A stretch of 64,000 nucleotides of DNA, from the NCBI GenBank assembly GCA_965246835.1, contig CBDFFQ010000001.1:868001-932000 (forward strand). The letters run 5' to 3'. The notes under the pieces were generated by a model. The model did not search any database. It saw nothing but the letters and a program-made list of their open reading frames with translations, and was not told the DNA's origin. Made by a program: the position numbers and the translations under genes. The number at the start of each line of letters is the position of its first letter. Positions within the stretch are counted from its first letter, which is position 1. The stretch is from JANPPS01 sp965246835 (GTDB lineage Bacteria > Pseudomonadota > Alphaproteobacteria > Acetobacterales > Acetobacteraceae). Below, one piece after another: positions 22,072-29,812 of this stretch.

Positions 22072-22761
22072 ATGTCGAAAGGGCTTACGAATCAGCCGCG
22101 GATGTGGTTCGGTGCCACGATGCCCGATGGTAGTCCGTTTCACGCAACTGGCCCTAATGCTGATCTGTTGAGGGTCGCGGGCGGTAAAGAATTTTCGACG
22201 ATCCTTGCAGACCCGCCATGGCAGTTCCAGAACTCTACAGGCAAAGTTGCACCTGAACATCGCCGTCTATCTCGATACTCCACCATGACGCTTCCGGAGA
22301 TCTTGGAGCTCCCCGTCTCCGCGTGCGCGGCAGAGACATCTCATCTTTATCTCTGGGTTCCAAACGCGCTTCTGCCAGATGGCCTGCATGTAATGAAAAC
22401 ATGGGGCTTCAACTATAAGTCGAACATCATCTGGCATAAGCTCCGCAAGGACGGAGGCAGCGACGGTAGAGGAGTCGGCTTTTATTTCCGAAACGTCACT
22501 GAGATCTTATTGTTTGGTGTCCGGGGTAAGAATGCTCGGACCTTGTCACCGGGTCGAACACAGGTTAACTATCTTGGTACGAGGAAACGTGAACATTCCC
22601 GAAAGCCGGACGAGATTTTTCCCGTGATTGAAGCTTGTTCGCCTGGACCAAGACTGGAGCTTTTTGCCAGGGGCGGGCGTCCTGGCTGGACATGCTGGGG
22701 TGATCAAGCGGACGCATATACGCCAAGCTGGCCGACTTACTCTCACAACAGTGCCAGTTAG
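22072..22761 (+). CDS. MT-A70 family DNA adenine methyltransferase (R-M component)
   Basis: N6-adenine methyltransferase of the MT-A70 class, 229 aa, intact. The catalytic motif is ILADPPWQFQN near residue 46; SAM-binding residues are expected in the C-terminal RLELFARGGRPGW block. LYLWVPNALLPDG and NIIWHKLRKDG are typical of the family. ATG 22072 is used; a TTG 6 nt upstream is also in frame. It faces the remnants of a BglII-like endonuclease gene, so it is the protective half of a type II restriction-modification pair. Base composition is lower in GC than the flanking genes, indicating acquisition by transfer. Confidence 0.9.
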   Translation: MSKGLTNQPRMWFGATMPDGSPFHATGPNADLLRVAGGKEFSTILADPPWQFQNSTGKVAPEHRRLSRYSTMTLPEILELPVSACAAETSHLYLWVPNALLPDGLHVMKTWGFNYKSNIIWHKLRKDGGSDGRGVGFYFRNVTEILLFGVRGKNARTLSPGRTQVNYLGTRKREHSRKPDEIFPVIEACSPGPRLELFARGGRPGWTCWGDQADAYTPSWPTYSHNSAS

Positions 22762-22824
22762 ACTGACAGGTACCTCAGTCGTCATCTTCTAACGGCACTG
22801 ACGTGAGCCCCTTCTTCCCTCCAT

Positions 22825-23817
22825 TCAGAAGTAGAGTCCGCGGTTGCCGCCACGCCTATCGTGTCGGTGTTTCTCTGTTTGGTCGAGCGCCGTTTCTCCG
22901 TCCCGGCCATCCTCTCCCGAGCCGTCGCGCGCAGCCTGGGTCAAGGCTGGCCGTAGGCCATCGCCGTAGGCGACGCGCAGCGGCCTTGATGCAGGCGAGC
23001 ACGGCGGCACGCTGAGCCAGCCGGGCGCGCGGCCACCCAGCGCCGAGTGCGGCCGGACGTGGTTGTAGTCCTCCCGCCACGCCGCCAGCACCGCCCGCGC
23101 CTGCCGCAGCGACGTGAACACCGTCTCGTTCAGGCATTCGTCCCGCAGCCGCCCGTTGAAGCTCTCGCAATACGCGTTCTGCTGCGGCTTGCCCGGCGCG
23201 ATGTAGTGCCAGCCCACGCAACGCTCCTGCGACCACCGCAGGATCGCCGTGCTCGTCAGCTCCGTCCCGTTGTCGCTCACCACCGTCAGGGGCAGCCCGC
23301 GGACTGCCACGATCGCGTCCAGCTCGCGCGCCACCCGCAGCCCCGACAACGACGTGTCCGCCACCAGGCCCAGGCACTCCCGCGTGCAGTCATCGACCAC
23401 GCACAGCATCCGGAACCGCCGCCCGTCCGAGAGGCTGTCCGACACAAAATCCAGTGACCACCGCTGGTTCGGCCCGTCCGGCACCGCGATCGGCGCCCGG
23501 ATGCCCAGGGCCCGTTTGCGGCCGCCCCGGCGGCGCACCTGCAACCGCTCCTCGGCGTAGATCCGGCGCAGCTTCTTGTGGTTCAGCACCACGCCCTCCC
23601 GCGACAGCAGCAGCCCCAGACGGCGATACCCGAACCGGCGACGCTCGCCCGCCAAGGCCCGGAGCCGGACACGTGTCCCAGCATCGTCCAGCCGGATCGA
23701 CCGATACCGCACAGCCGTCCGGTCCGCCCCCAACACTCGGCACGCCCGACGCTCGCTCACCGCGTGCTGCTCACGCAGGTGCGCCACGGCCTCTCGCCGC
23801 GCGGCGGGCGTCACCAT
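22825..23817 (-). CDS. IS3-family transposase OrfB (integrase core)
   Basis: DDE transposase domain, about 330 aa from ATG 23817. The HTH_21-like region is GYRRLGLLLSREGVVLNHKK; the rve integrase core has WSLDFVSDSLSD (first Asp), VVSDNGTELTS (second Asp) and YCESFNGRLRDECLNE (Glu). The open frame extends upstream to 23997 in the region overlapping orfA, and an A7 run at the join allows -1 frameshifting to give the OrfAB fusion that normally catalyses transposition. It appears complete. Confidence 0.93.
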   Translation of the reverse strand: MVTPAARREAVAHLREQHAVSERRACRVLGADRTAVRYRSIRLDDAGTRVRLRALAGERRRFGYRRLGLLLSREGVVLNHKKLRRIYAEERLQVRRRGGRKRALGIRAPIAVPDGPNQRWSLDFVSDSLSDGRRFRMLCVVDDCTRECLGLVADTSLSGLRVARELDAIVAVRGLPLTVVSDNGTELTSTAILRWSQERCVGWHYIAPGKPQQNAYCESFNGRLRDECLNETVFTSLRQARAVLAAWREDYNHVRPHSALGGRAPGWLSVPPCSPASRPLRVAYGDGLRPALTQAARDGSGEDGRDGETALDQTEKHRHDRRGGNRGLYF

Positions 23818-24077
23818 TTTTTTCCAGCCACGTCTTTCAGCATCGCGTTGTCCAGCATCGCCTCGGCCAGCAGCTTCTTCAGCCGGGCGTTCTCCGCCTC
23901 CAACGTCCGCAATCGCCGCGCCTCGGAGACCTCGAGACCGCCAAATTTCGCCTTCCATTGATAGAACGTCGCCGGGCTGATCCCGTGCTTGCGGCAAACA
24001 TCCGCCGTTGTCGAACCGGCCTCCTGCTCCCGCAGCACGCCGATGATCTGCTCCTCCGTGAACCTCGAACGCTTCAT
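23811..24077 (-). CDS. IS3-family transposase OrfA (HTH)
   Basis: 88-aa DNA-binding subunit with a helix-turn-helix (FTEEQIIGVLREQEAG, then VCRKHGISPATFYQWKAKFG) and a C-terminal leucine zipper (RRLRTLEAENARLKKLLAE). It ends at 23811 just after the A7 frameshift run, overlapping orfB. It binds the element's inverted repeats. Confidence 0.94.
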   Translation of the reverse strand: MKRSRFTEEQIIGVLREQEAGSTTADVCRKHGISPATFYQWKAKFGGLEVSEARRLRTLEAENARLKKLLAEAMLDNAMLKDVAGKKW

Positions 24078-24132
24078 TCGTCCGCCTCCTGCTCGGGCGG
24101 ACTCTACTAAAAACTGGCGGAAGATCAGGGGC

Positions 24133-24522
24133 TCACGTCAGCACACCTCGCCGCCGCGCCTCTTCGCGGCGAGCCTTTTGCTCGGATTTCGCACGAGCCA
24201 CTGCTTCGTCTCCATCATCTACGAACAGTTTAGGGGTGATCGCAAAGGTAAGCACCGGGCAGCCGCCACCGCCGCCGCCTTCCAGTCTCGGCCAAAGTTT
24301 CTCATGGTGGGTAGTAGCGGCGCCGTAAGATGACGCCCTTCCCAGTCTCTTGAATATCGCTTGAAGCTCTGTTGCCCTCGTAATGACGACTCCAACCTGA
24401 ATCGCACGAAGATCAAACAAAAGCCTAAAATTGTTCAAGTCACGATCGAAGAATGGGTCTTTATTGTTCCATTCGACTTCGAGTGCAACGCCTGATTTGT
24501 AACAGTCAACAGCATGTGTCGG
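24133..24522 (-). pseudogene. BglII-like type II restriction endonuclease, C-terminal fragment
   Basis: C-terminal part of an endonuclease split by two insertion sequences. Readable sequence runs from the IS256 junction (HAVDCYKSGVALEVEWNNKD) to the IS3 junction. GVALEVEWNNKDP holds the ExE-type metal-binding site expected for the BglII/BstYI class, followed by LNNFRLLFDLRAIQVGVVIT. The gene now ends RRGVLT at a stop supplied by the IS3 end. Across the IS3 the original frame continued for six more codons (PLEDDD) to a stop at 22775, 14 bp from the methyltransferase stop. Without its N-terminus it is not expected to act. Confidence 0.87.
24515..24522. repeat. target site duplication of the IS256-family element (left copy)
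   Basis: TGTGTCGG at 24515-24522 is repeated exactly at 25935-25942. An 8-bp duplication is the known signature of IS256-family insertion. Confidence 0.93.
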
Positions 24523-25934
24523 GGTCGTGTCCCCGGTAGTGGTGTAGGACGCCACTGATCGGCTTGTCGGAGCGGTCGCCGTAGGCGGCTGCGGAGACGA
24601 GCCGATCAGTGGTCATCGCGATGTTGCTGGGTAGGGTTGGGTTGCGAGACGCAACTCTGACCCGAGGACCACCACGATGACCGATGACAAGATCGCCCTT
24701 CGCGCGCTTCTGGAGAAGGGCTCCGATACGACGTTCCTGCGCGAGATGATCGGCTTCGCCGCCGAACGCCTCATGGCACTCGAAACCGACGGCCTCTGCG
24801 GCGCCGCACCGGGCGAGCGCAGCGCCGAGCGGACCAACCAGCGCAACGGCTACCGCGACCGCGACTGGCAGACCCGGGCCGGCACCGTCGAGCTGCGCAT
24901 CCCGAAGCTGCGCCGGGGCAGCTACTTCCCCGGCTTCCTCGAACCCCGCCGCATGGCCGAGAAGGCGCTAACGGCCGTGATCCAGGAAGCCTACATCCAG
25001 GGGATCTCCACCCGCTCCGTCGACGACCTGGTGCGATCCATGGGCATGGACGGCATCAGCAAGAGCCAGGTTTCCCGCCTGTGCGGCGAGATCGACGAGC
25101 GCGTCAACGCCTTCCTGGCCCGGCCGATTGAGGGGGATTGGCCGTATCTCTGGCTTGACGCCACCTACGTCAAAGTCCGCCGCGACCATCACATCGTCTC
25201 GGTCGCCGTCATCGTCGCCGTCGGCGTCAACACAGATGGCAGGCGCGAGGTGCTGGGCATGACCACGGGCCACAGCGAGGCCGAGCCGTTCTGGGTCGAG
25301 TTCCTGCGATCGCTGGCCAGGCGCGGCCTGCGCGGCGCCAAGCTGGTCGTCTCGGACGCCCATCCCGGGCTCAAGGCCGCCATCATCAAGGTGCTCGGCG
25401 CGACCTGGCAGCGGTGCCGGGTGCATTTCATGCGCAACGCACTGGCCTACGCGGGCAAGACGCAGCGCCGCATCGTCTCGGCCTGGGTCGGCACGGCGTT
25501 CGCCCAAGACGACGCGGCTGCCGCACGCAAGCAATGGCGCGAGGTCGCCGACCAGGCCCGGCCCCGCGTGCCAAAGCTCGCCGCCCTCATGGATGACGCC
25601 GAGGCCGACGTGCTCGCCTACATGGGTTTTCCCGTCCAGCATCGGGCCAAGCTGCACAGCACAAACCCACTCGAGCGCCTCAACGGCGAGATTAAGCGCC
25701 GCAGCGAGGTCGTCGGCATCTTCCCCAACGAGGCCGCCGTCACCCGTCTGATCGGCGCGCTGCTGCTGGAACAGCACGACGAATGGGCCGTTCAGCGCGC
25801 CCGATACATGAGCCTGGAAACCATCGCCCCACTCAGCGATGATATCGCCGTCAGCCTGCCGTCCTTGGCAGCCTGATCGAGCAGCCAGCCCTGCTCAGCA
25901 ACGCCGTTGCTACACCACGACTCGGGACACGATC
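24523..25934 (+). mobile_element. IS256-family insertion sequence
   Basis: 1412-bp element flanked by the 8-bp duplication TGTGTCGG. The first 25 bp at each end (GGTCGTGTCCCCGG at the left, GATCGTGTCCCGAG inverted at the right, both continuing to GTGGTGTAG) match at 21 positions. One full transposase gene is inside. Between the left end and that gene lies a perfect 13-bp inverted repeat (24552-24564 and 24600-24612), probably a hairpin that limits read-through translation or transcription. The element lies in the restriction endonuclease gene. Confidence 0.95.
24677..25876 (+). CDS. IS256-family transposase
   Basis: Full-length mutator-type DDE transposase, 399 aa. The N-terminal DNA-binding region includes RTNQRNGYRDRDW and VELRIPKLRRGSYFP. 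The catalytic core has YLWLDATYVKVR (first Asp), LVVSDAHPGLKAA (second Asp) and the C-terminal HSTNPLERLNGEIKRR with the catalytic Glu. No stop or frameshift was found, so the element may still be active. Confidence 0.96.
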   Translation: MTDDKIALRALLEKGSDTTFLREMIGFAAERLMALETDGLCGAAPGERSAERTNQRNGYRDRDWQTRAGTVELRIPKLRRGSYFPGFLEPRRMAEKALTAVIQEAYIQGISTRSVDDLVRSMGMDGISKSQVSRLCGEIDERVNAFLARPIEGDWPYLWLDATYVKVRRDHHIVSVAVIVAVGVNTDGRREVLGMTTGHSEAEPFWVEFLRSLARRGLRGAKLVVSDAHPGLKAAIIKVLGATWQRCRVHFMRNALAYAGKTQRRIVSAWVGTAFAQDDAAAARKQWREVADQARPRVPKLAALMDDAEADVLAYMGFPVQHRAKLHSTNPLERLNGEIKRRSEVVGIFPNEAAVTRLIGALLLEQHDEWAVQRARYMSLETIAPLSDDIAVSLPSLAA

Positions 25935-26221
25935 TGTGTCGGGCTATCGAGCCGCCGCTCGTCAACGATAACTGCCGTCGTAAAATCCTTTTCCAACCAC
26001 CCTCGGTTATACAAAGGTGTGTCAAGCCGGCGCGAGATGAGCGACCGGTTGCCTCCACCCACCTCAATCTCGGACCGAAGAAGGCGAAAGCTACGCAGGA
26101 CATCCAGAATGTCCTCCCATTCCGAGGGGCAGGCGGTAGTCAGGACACCGGTTGCATTTCGCCACTCCTTAACGTGGTAGAAATCCAAGATGTCCGAGGG
26201 AACAAGATGCAGGGTAGACAT
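25935..26221 (-). pseudogene. BglII-like type II restriction endonuclease, N-terminal fragment
   Basis: N-terminal part of the endonuclease split by the IS256 element, from ATG 26221 (MSTLHLVPSDILDF) to the target duplication. In the present sequence the frame runs 9 codons into the IS and stops at 25910. Joining the two fragments through a single TGTGTCGG gives DSPTHAVDCYKSG in one frame, and removing the IS3 too gives 226 codons, close to the roughly 223 residues of R.BglII. No promoter or binding site is evident upstream. Confidence 0.87.
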
Positions 26222-26402
26222 TCAGGGAACATGACGGCCAACGCAGGAAAGATCTAGCGTTGCAGGTGGCGTGAAGCTGGTGGAATGTCTCTCCTGGCAC
26301 TATGGTTCACGACGGAACCGCCTCGGGCGTTGGTCGAGGGCGTAATCATATTCGTATTCCGCGGCTTCCCGTGACGGTCGACCAGCTTTGTGGAACCACT
26401 CT

Positions 26403-27791
26403 ATGAACAAGCCGCTTCACCCCATCGAGACCGTCATCGCCCAGCTCCGCACCCTGCTGGGCGACCGGCTCGCCACCACGCACGCCCTCCGCGAACAGCA
26501 CAGCCATGGCGAGGACACGCAGCCCCGCGTCATGCCGGACGCCGTTGCCTTCATCGAGAGCGGCGCGGAGGCGGCGCAGATCCTGGCGCTCTGTCACCAT
26601 CACGCCGTCCCCGTCGTGCCGTTCGGCGCCGGCACCTCGCTCGAGGGGCATGTGACGCCGGTGCGCGGCGGCATCAGCCTCGATCTCAGCCGCATGACCG
26701 CGATCCTGGAACTGAACGCGGCCGACATGGATTGCCGCATCCAGGCCGGGGTCACGCGCCAGCAGCTGAACGAATACCTGCGCGACCAGGGCCTGTTCTT
26801 CCCCGTGGACCCCGGCAGCGAGTGCACCATCGGCGGCATGTGCGCCACCCGCGCCTCCGGCACCGCCGCTGTGCGCTACGGCACCATTCGGGAGAACGTG
26901 CTGGGGCTCGAAGTCGCGCTGCCGGATGGCCGCCTGATCCGCACCGGCGGGCGCGTGCGCAAATCCAGCACCGGGTATGACCTCACACACCTCATGATCG
27001 GCAGCGAGGGCACGCTCGGCATCATCACCGAGATCCAATTGCGCCTGCACCCGATCCCGGAGGCGCAGAGTGCCGCGATCTGTCAGTTCGACACGCTGGC
27101 CGGCGCCGTGGAAAGCGTGATCGACATCCTGGCCGCCGCCATCCCGATCGCGCGGATCGAGTTGCTGGATGACGTGCAGATGGGCGCCAGCATCGCCTAT
27201 TCCAAACTGTCCGGCTATCGCGCCCTGCCTACTCTCTTGATGGAGTTCCACGGCACCCCGGCCTCCGTCGCGGAACAGGCGGCGCTTGCGGAGGAGATCA
27301 CGGCCGAACACGGCGCGCATGGCTTCCAATGGGCGTCGGACGAAGCGGAGCGGCGGCATCTGTGGAAGGCGCGCCATGACGGCTACTGGGCCGCGCTGGC
27401 CTTGAAGCCCGGCCATCAGGGCATCGCAACCGACGCCATCGTGCCGACCTCCCGCCTGGCGGAGCTGATCGTGGGCGCGAAATCGGACATCGAGGCCTCG
27501 GGCCTCACAGCGCCGATCGTGGGCCATGTCGGCGACGGCAATTTCCACACCGTGATCCTGGTGCCCCCAGGCGAAGGTGGGCGGGACCGCGCCTGGGAGC
27601 TGGACAAGAAGATCGTGGCGCGGGCGCTGTCCTTAGGCGGCTCCTGCAGCGGGGAGCACGGCGTCGGCATCGGCAAGCGCGAGTTCCTGGAACAGGAGCA
27701 TGGGGCCGAGACGCTGGCGGTCATGCGGCAGATCAAGGCGGCGCTGGACCCGCGCGGGATCATGAACCCGGGCAAGATGTTCCTGAATTGA
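26403..27791 (+). CDS. FAD-binding oxidase, D-lactate dehydrogenase (cytochrome) type
   Basis: Flavoprotein of the GlcD/LDHD group, 462 aa, oxidising a 2-hydroxy acid such as D-lactate. The N-terminal PCMH FAD-binding domain shows PFGAGTSLEGHVTP, FPVDPGSECTIGGM and GTIRENVLGLEV. The C-terminal FAD-oxidase domain ends with GHVGDGNFHTVIL and SGEHGVGIGKREF, holding substrate and metal residues. ATG 26403 is preferred over an in-frame TTG 15 nt upstream. The stop overlaps the TTG start of a racemase gene. A partner cytochrome or FeS subunit is not encoded here. Confidence 0.9.
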   Translation: MNKPLHPIETVIAQLRTLLGDRLATTHALREQHSHGEDTQPRVMPDAVAFIESGAEAAQILALCHHHAVPVVPFGAGTSLEGHVTPVRGGISLDLSRMTAILELNAADMDCRIQAGVTRQQLNEYLRDQGLFFPVDPGSECTIGGMCATRASGTAAVRYGTIRENVLGLEVALPDGRLIRTGGRVRKSSTGYDLTHLMIGSEGTLGIITEIQLRLHPIPEAQSAAICQFDTLAGAVESVIDILAAAIPIARIELLDDVQMGASIAYSKLSGYRALPTLLMEFHGTPASVAEQAALAEEITAEHGAHGFQWASDEAERRHLWKARHDGYWAALALKPGHQGIATDAIVPTSRLAELIVGAKSDIEASGLTAPIVGHVGDGNFHTVILVPPGEGGRDRAWELDKKIVARALSLGGSCSGEHGVGIGKREFLEQEHGAETLAVMRQIKAALDPRGIMNPGKMFLN

Positions 27792-28495
27792 AGATCATCG
27801 GCCTGATCGGCGGCATGAGCTGGCAGAGCTCGGCCGAGTATTACCGCCTGATCAACCAGGCCGTCGCGGACCGCTTGGGCGGCTCCCGCTCGGCACGCTG
27901 CCTGCTGTGGTCATTCGACTTCGGCGAGATCGAGGCGCTGCAGCATGCCGGAGACTGGCAGGAGGCGACGCGGCTGATGGTCGACGCCGCGCAGCGCCTG
28001 GTGCGCGGCGGGGCGGAGTGCGTGCTGATCTGCACCAACACCATGCACCTGATGGCGGATGCGGTGCAGGCCGGGATCCCAGTGCCGCTGCTGCATATCG
28101 CCGACGGCGCGGCCGTCCGCATCCAATCGCAAGGCTTGCGCCGCGTCGGCCTGCTCGGCACCGCCTTCACGATGGAGCAGGATTTCTACAAGGGCCGGCT
28201 GCACGACCGCTTCGGCCTGGACGTGCTCATCCCCGGTGAGGCAGACCGCGCCGTGGTGCACCGGACCATCTACGATGAACTGGTGCGGGGCGAGATCAAC
28301 CCGGCCTCCCGCGACGCATATCGCGGGGTCATGCAACGCCTCGCGGATCGGGGCGCGGAGGCGATCATCCTGGGCTGCACCGAGATCATGCTGCTGGTCG
28401 GCCCCACGGACAGCCCCGTGCCGCTGTTCGACACCACGGCGCTGCACGCCGAAGCCGCCGTGGACTGGTCGCTCGCACCCCAAACCCCTTCGTGA
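27788..28495 (+). CDS. aspartate/glutamate racemase family protein
   Basis: Cofactor-independent amino-acid racemase of the Asp/Glu class, 235 aa. It starts KIIGLIGGMSWQSS, the family hallmark. The two catalytic cysteines are in LICTNTMHLMAD (near residue 80) and IILGCTEIMLLV (near residue 195). The start is TTG 27788 inside the preceding stop (TTGA); the protein would lose the family N-terminus with any later start. It is coupled to the hydroxy-acid dehydrogenase before it and the acyltransferase after it. Confidence 0.9.
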   Translation: MKIIGLIGGMSWQSSAEYYRLINQAVADRLGGSRSARCLLWSFDFGEIEALQHAGDWQEATRLMVDAAQRLVRGGAECVLICTNTMHLMADAVQAGIPVPLLHIADGAAVRIQSQGLRRVGLLGTAFTMEQDFYKGRLHDRFGLDVLIPGEADRAVVHRTIYDELVRGEINPASRDAYRGVMQRLADRGAEAIILGCTEIMLLVGPTDSPVPLFDTTALHAEAAVDWSLAPQTPS

Positions 28496-29118
28496 ACGAC
28501 CCAGCTTCCGCCAAGAACCTCGGGCACGAGCCCGACATCCACCGCACCGCCTCCGTCCGCGCCAGCACCTTCGGCCGGTTCTGCGAAGTGGGCGCCCGCA
28601 CCAAGGTCGCAGAGAGCCATTTTGGGGACTACTCCTACGTCGTGAACGACAGCGACATCATCTACACGACGCTCGGCCGCTTCTGCTCCATCGCCGCCCA
28701 TGTCCGGATCAACCCCGGCAACCACCCGCTCGACCGCGTCATGCTCAGCCATGTCAGCTACCGCAGCAGCGCCTACGGTTTGGGGCCGGACGACCCTGAT
28801 TTCTTCGATTGGCGCCGCAGCACACAAGTGACGCTGGGCCATGACGTCTGGATCGGGCATGGCGCTATCGTGCTGCCCGGCGTGTCGATCGGGCATGGGG
28901 CCGCGGTGGGGGCTGGGGCCGTCGTCACCAAGGATGTGGCGCCCTTCGCGGTCGTCGTCGGCAACCCGGCGCGCTTGCTGCGGCTGCGCTTCCCCGAACA
29001 GGTCATCGCCGACCTGCTGAGGATCGCCTGGTGGGACTGGCCGCACGAGCGGATCGGTGCCGCCATGCAGGATTTTCGCCAGCTGGGCGCAGCCGCCTTC
29101 TGTGAACGCTATTCCTGA
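28492..29118 (+). CDS. hexapeptide-repeat acyltransferase (DapH/GlmU-related, phosphonate-type xenobiotic acetyltransferase)
   Basis: Left-handed beta-helix acetyl-CoA-dependent transferase, 208 aa. Hexapeptide turns run through the N-terminal half (VRASTFGRFCEVGARTKV) and again in VTLGHDVWIGHGAIVLPGV, with a 40-residue loop containing the likely catalytic His (INPGNHPLDRVML). The C-terminus has GNPARLLRLRF, typical of this class. GTG 28492 overlaps the racemase stop. The acceptor substrate is unknown; the trio suggests modification of a hydroxy or amino acid. Confidence 0.85.
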   Translation: MNDPASAKNLGHEPDIHRTASVRASTFGRFCEVGARTKVAESHFGDYSYVVNDSDIIYTTLGRFCSIAAHVRINPGNHPLDRVMLSHVSYRSSAYGLGPDDPDFFDWRRSTQVTLGHDVWIGHGAIVLPGVSIGHGAAVGAGAVVTKDVAPFAVVVGNPARLLRLRFPEQVIADLLRIAWWDWPHERIGAAMQDFRQLGAAAFCERYS

Positions 29119-29159
29119 CGCCCGCGATCCCGCATAGTCCGGCAAAACGGGAGGCGCCT

Positions 29160-29774
29160 ATGCCGGATCATTACGACATCACCCGCGCCCTGTTGGCCGC
29201 AGTGCACCACAGTACTGAGCCTATGGTGCTGTCAGACCCGCATGCGCCGGACCACCCGATCATTGCCGCCAACCCGGCGTTCAGCACCATGACCGGTTAC
29301 CCCATGGAGGAGATCGTCGGCCGCAATTGCCGCTTCCTCCAGGGGCCCGGCACCGACGCCGCCACCGCCCGCCGCATCGGCCGCACCGTCGCCTCCGGCC
29401 AGGGCTGCGTCGAGTGGATCGTGAACCATAGGCGGGACGGCAAGGCGTTTTGGAACCTGCTATTCCTCTCCCCGGTGCATGACCGGCATGGGCGCCTGCT
29501 GCACTTTTTCGGCAACCAGCTCGACATTACCAAGGGCTTTCCGGAGTGGCTGGGCGAAGTTACGTTCGGCCGCGCGTACATGACCCCGGAAAACCAGACC
29601 GAGTTCCAGGCGCTGCTGCTCGACATCCTGGAAGATCAGGGTGCGGCGACCGCCGGGCCAGAGGCGCGGGCGCGGGCGCTGGAGCGGATCGTGGCCGCCT
29701 CCCGCCGGCTGTCGGAGCTGTCGACGGCCCTGGTCGCCGGCGCACCGACACCGGTCCCGGCGCTCCCGGTCTGA
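29160..29774 (+). CDS. LOV (PAS) domain blue-light sensor protein
   Basis: 204-aa protein with one LOV-type PAS domain (residues about 15-125). The photoactive cysteine motif GRNCRFLQGPGTD is intact and is preceded by NPAFSTMTGY. The flavin-contacting residues expected in LOV domains are seen in VNHRRDGKAFWNLLFLSPV and FFGNQLDIT. The last 75 residues form a helical extension with no kinase, GGDEF or HTH domain, so it belongs with the short LOV proteins, which signal by dimer rearrangement or through a partner. It ends 38 bp from a convergent gene. Confidence 0.88.
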   Translation: MPDHYDITRALLAAVHHSTEPMVLSDPHAPDHPIIAANPAFSTMTGYPMEEIVGRNCRFLQGPGTDAATARRIGRTVASGQGCVEWIVNHRRDGKAFWNLLFLSPVHDRHGRLLHFFGNQLDITKGFPEWLGEVTFGRAYMTPENQTEFQALLLDILEDQGAATAGPEARARALERIVAASRRLSELSTALVAGAPTPVPALPV

Positions 29775-29779
29775 GGCAA

Positions 29780-29803
29780 GGGCCTGCCGCGATCGGCAGG
29801 CCC
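29780..29803. terminator. bidirectional hairpin between convergent genes
   Basis: Perfect 10-bp stem GGGCCTGCCG / CGGCAGGCCC with loop CGAT, between the LOV gene and the convergent duplicated-protein gene. It lacks a T-tract on either strand, so termination may be weak or Rho-assisted. Confidence 0.5.
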
Positions 29804-29812
29804 ACACATCCT

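Larger units (their letters stand above)
22799..24140 (-). mobile_element. IS3-family insertion sequence
   Basis: 1342-bp element. Terminal inverted repeats begin TGACGTGAGCCCC at both ends and stay similar for about 40 bp, with AGTAGAGTCCGC at the inner edge of each. The 4-bp target duplication GCAC flanks it (22795-22798 and 24141-24144). It holds the usual overlapping orfA and orfB. It entered the last codons of the restriction endonuclease gene: the TGA now ending that gene (24133-24135) lies in the IS end. Confidence 0.95.
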
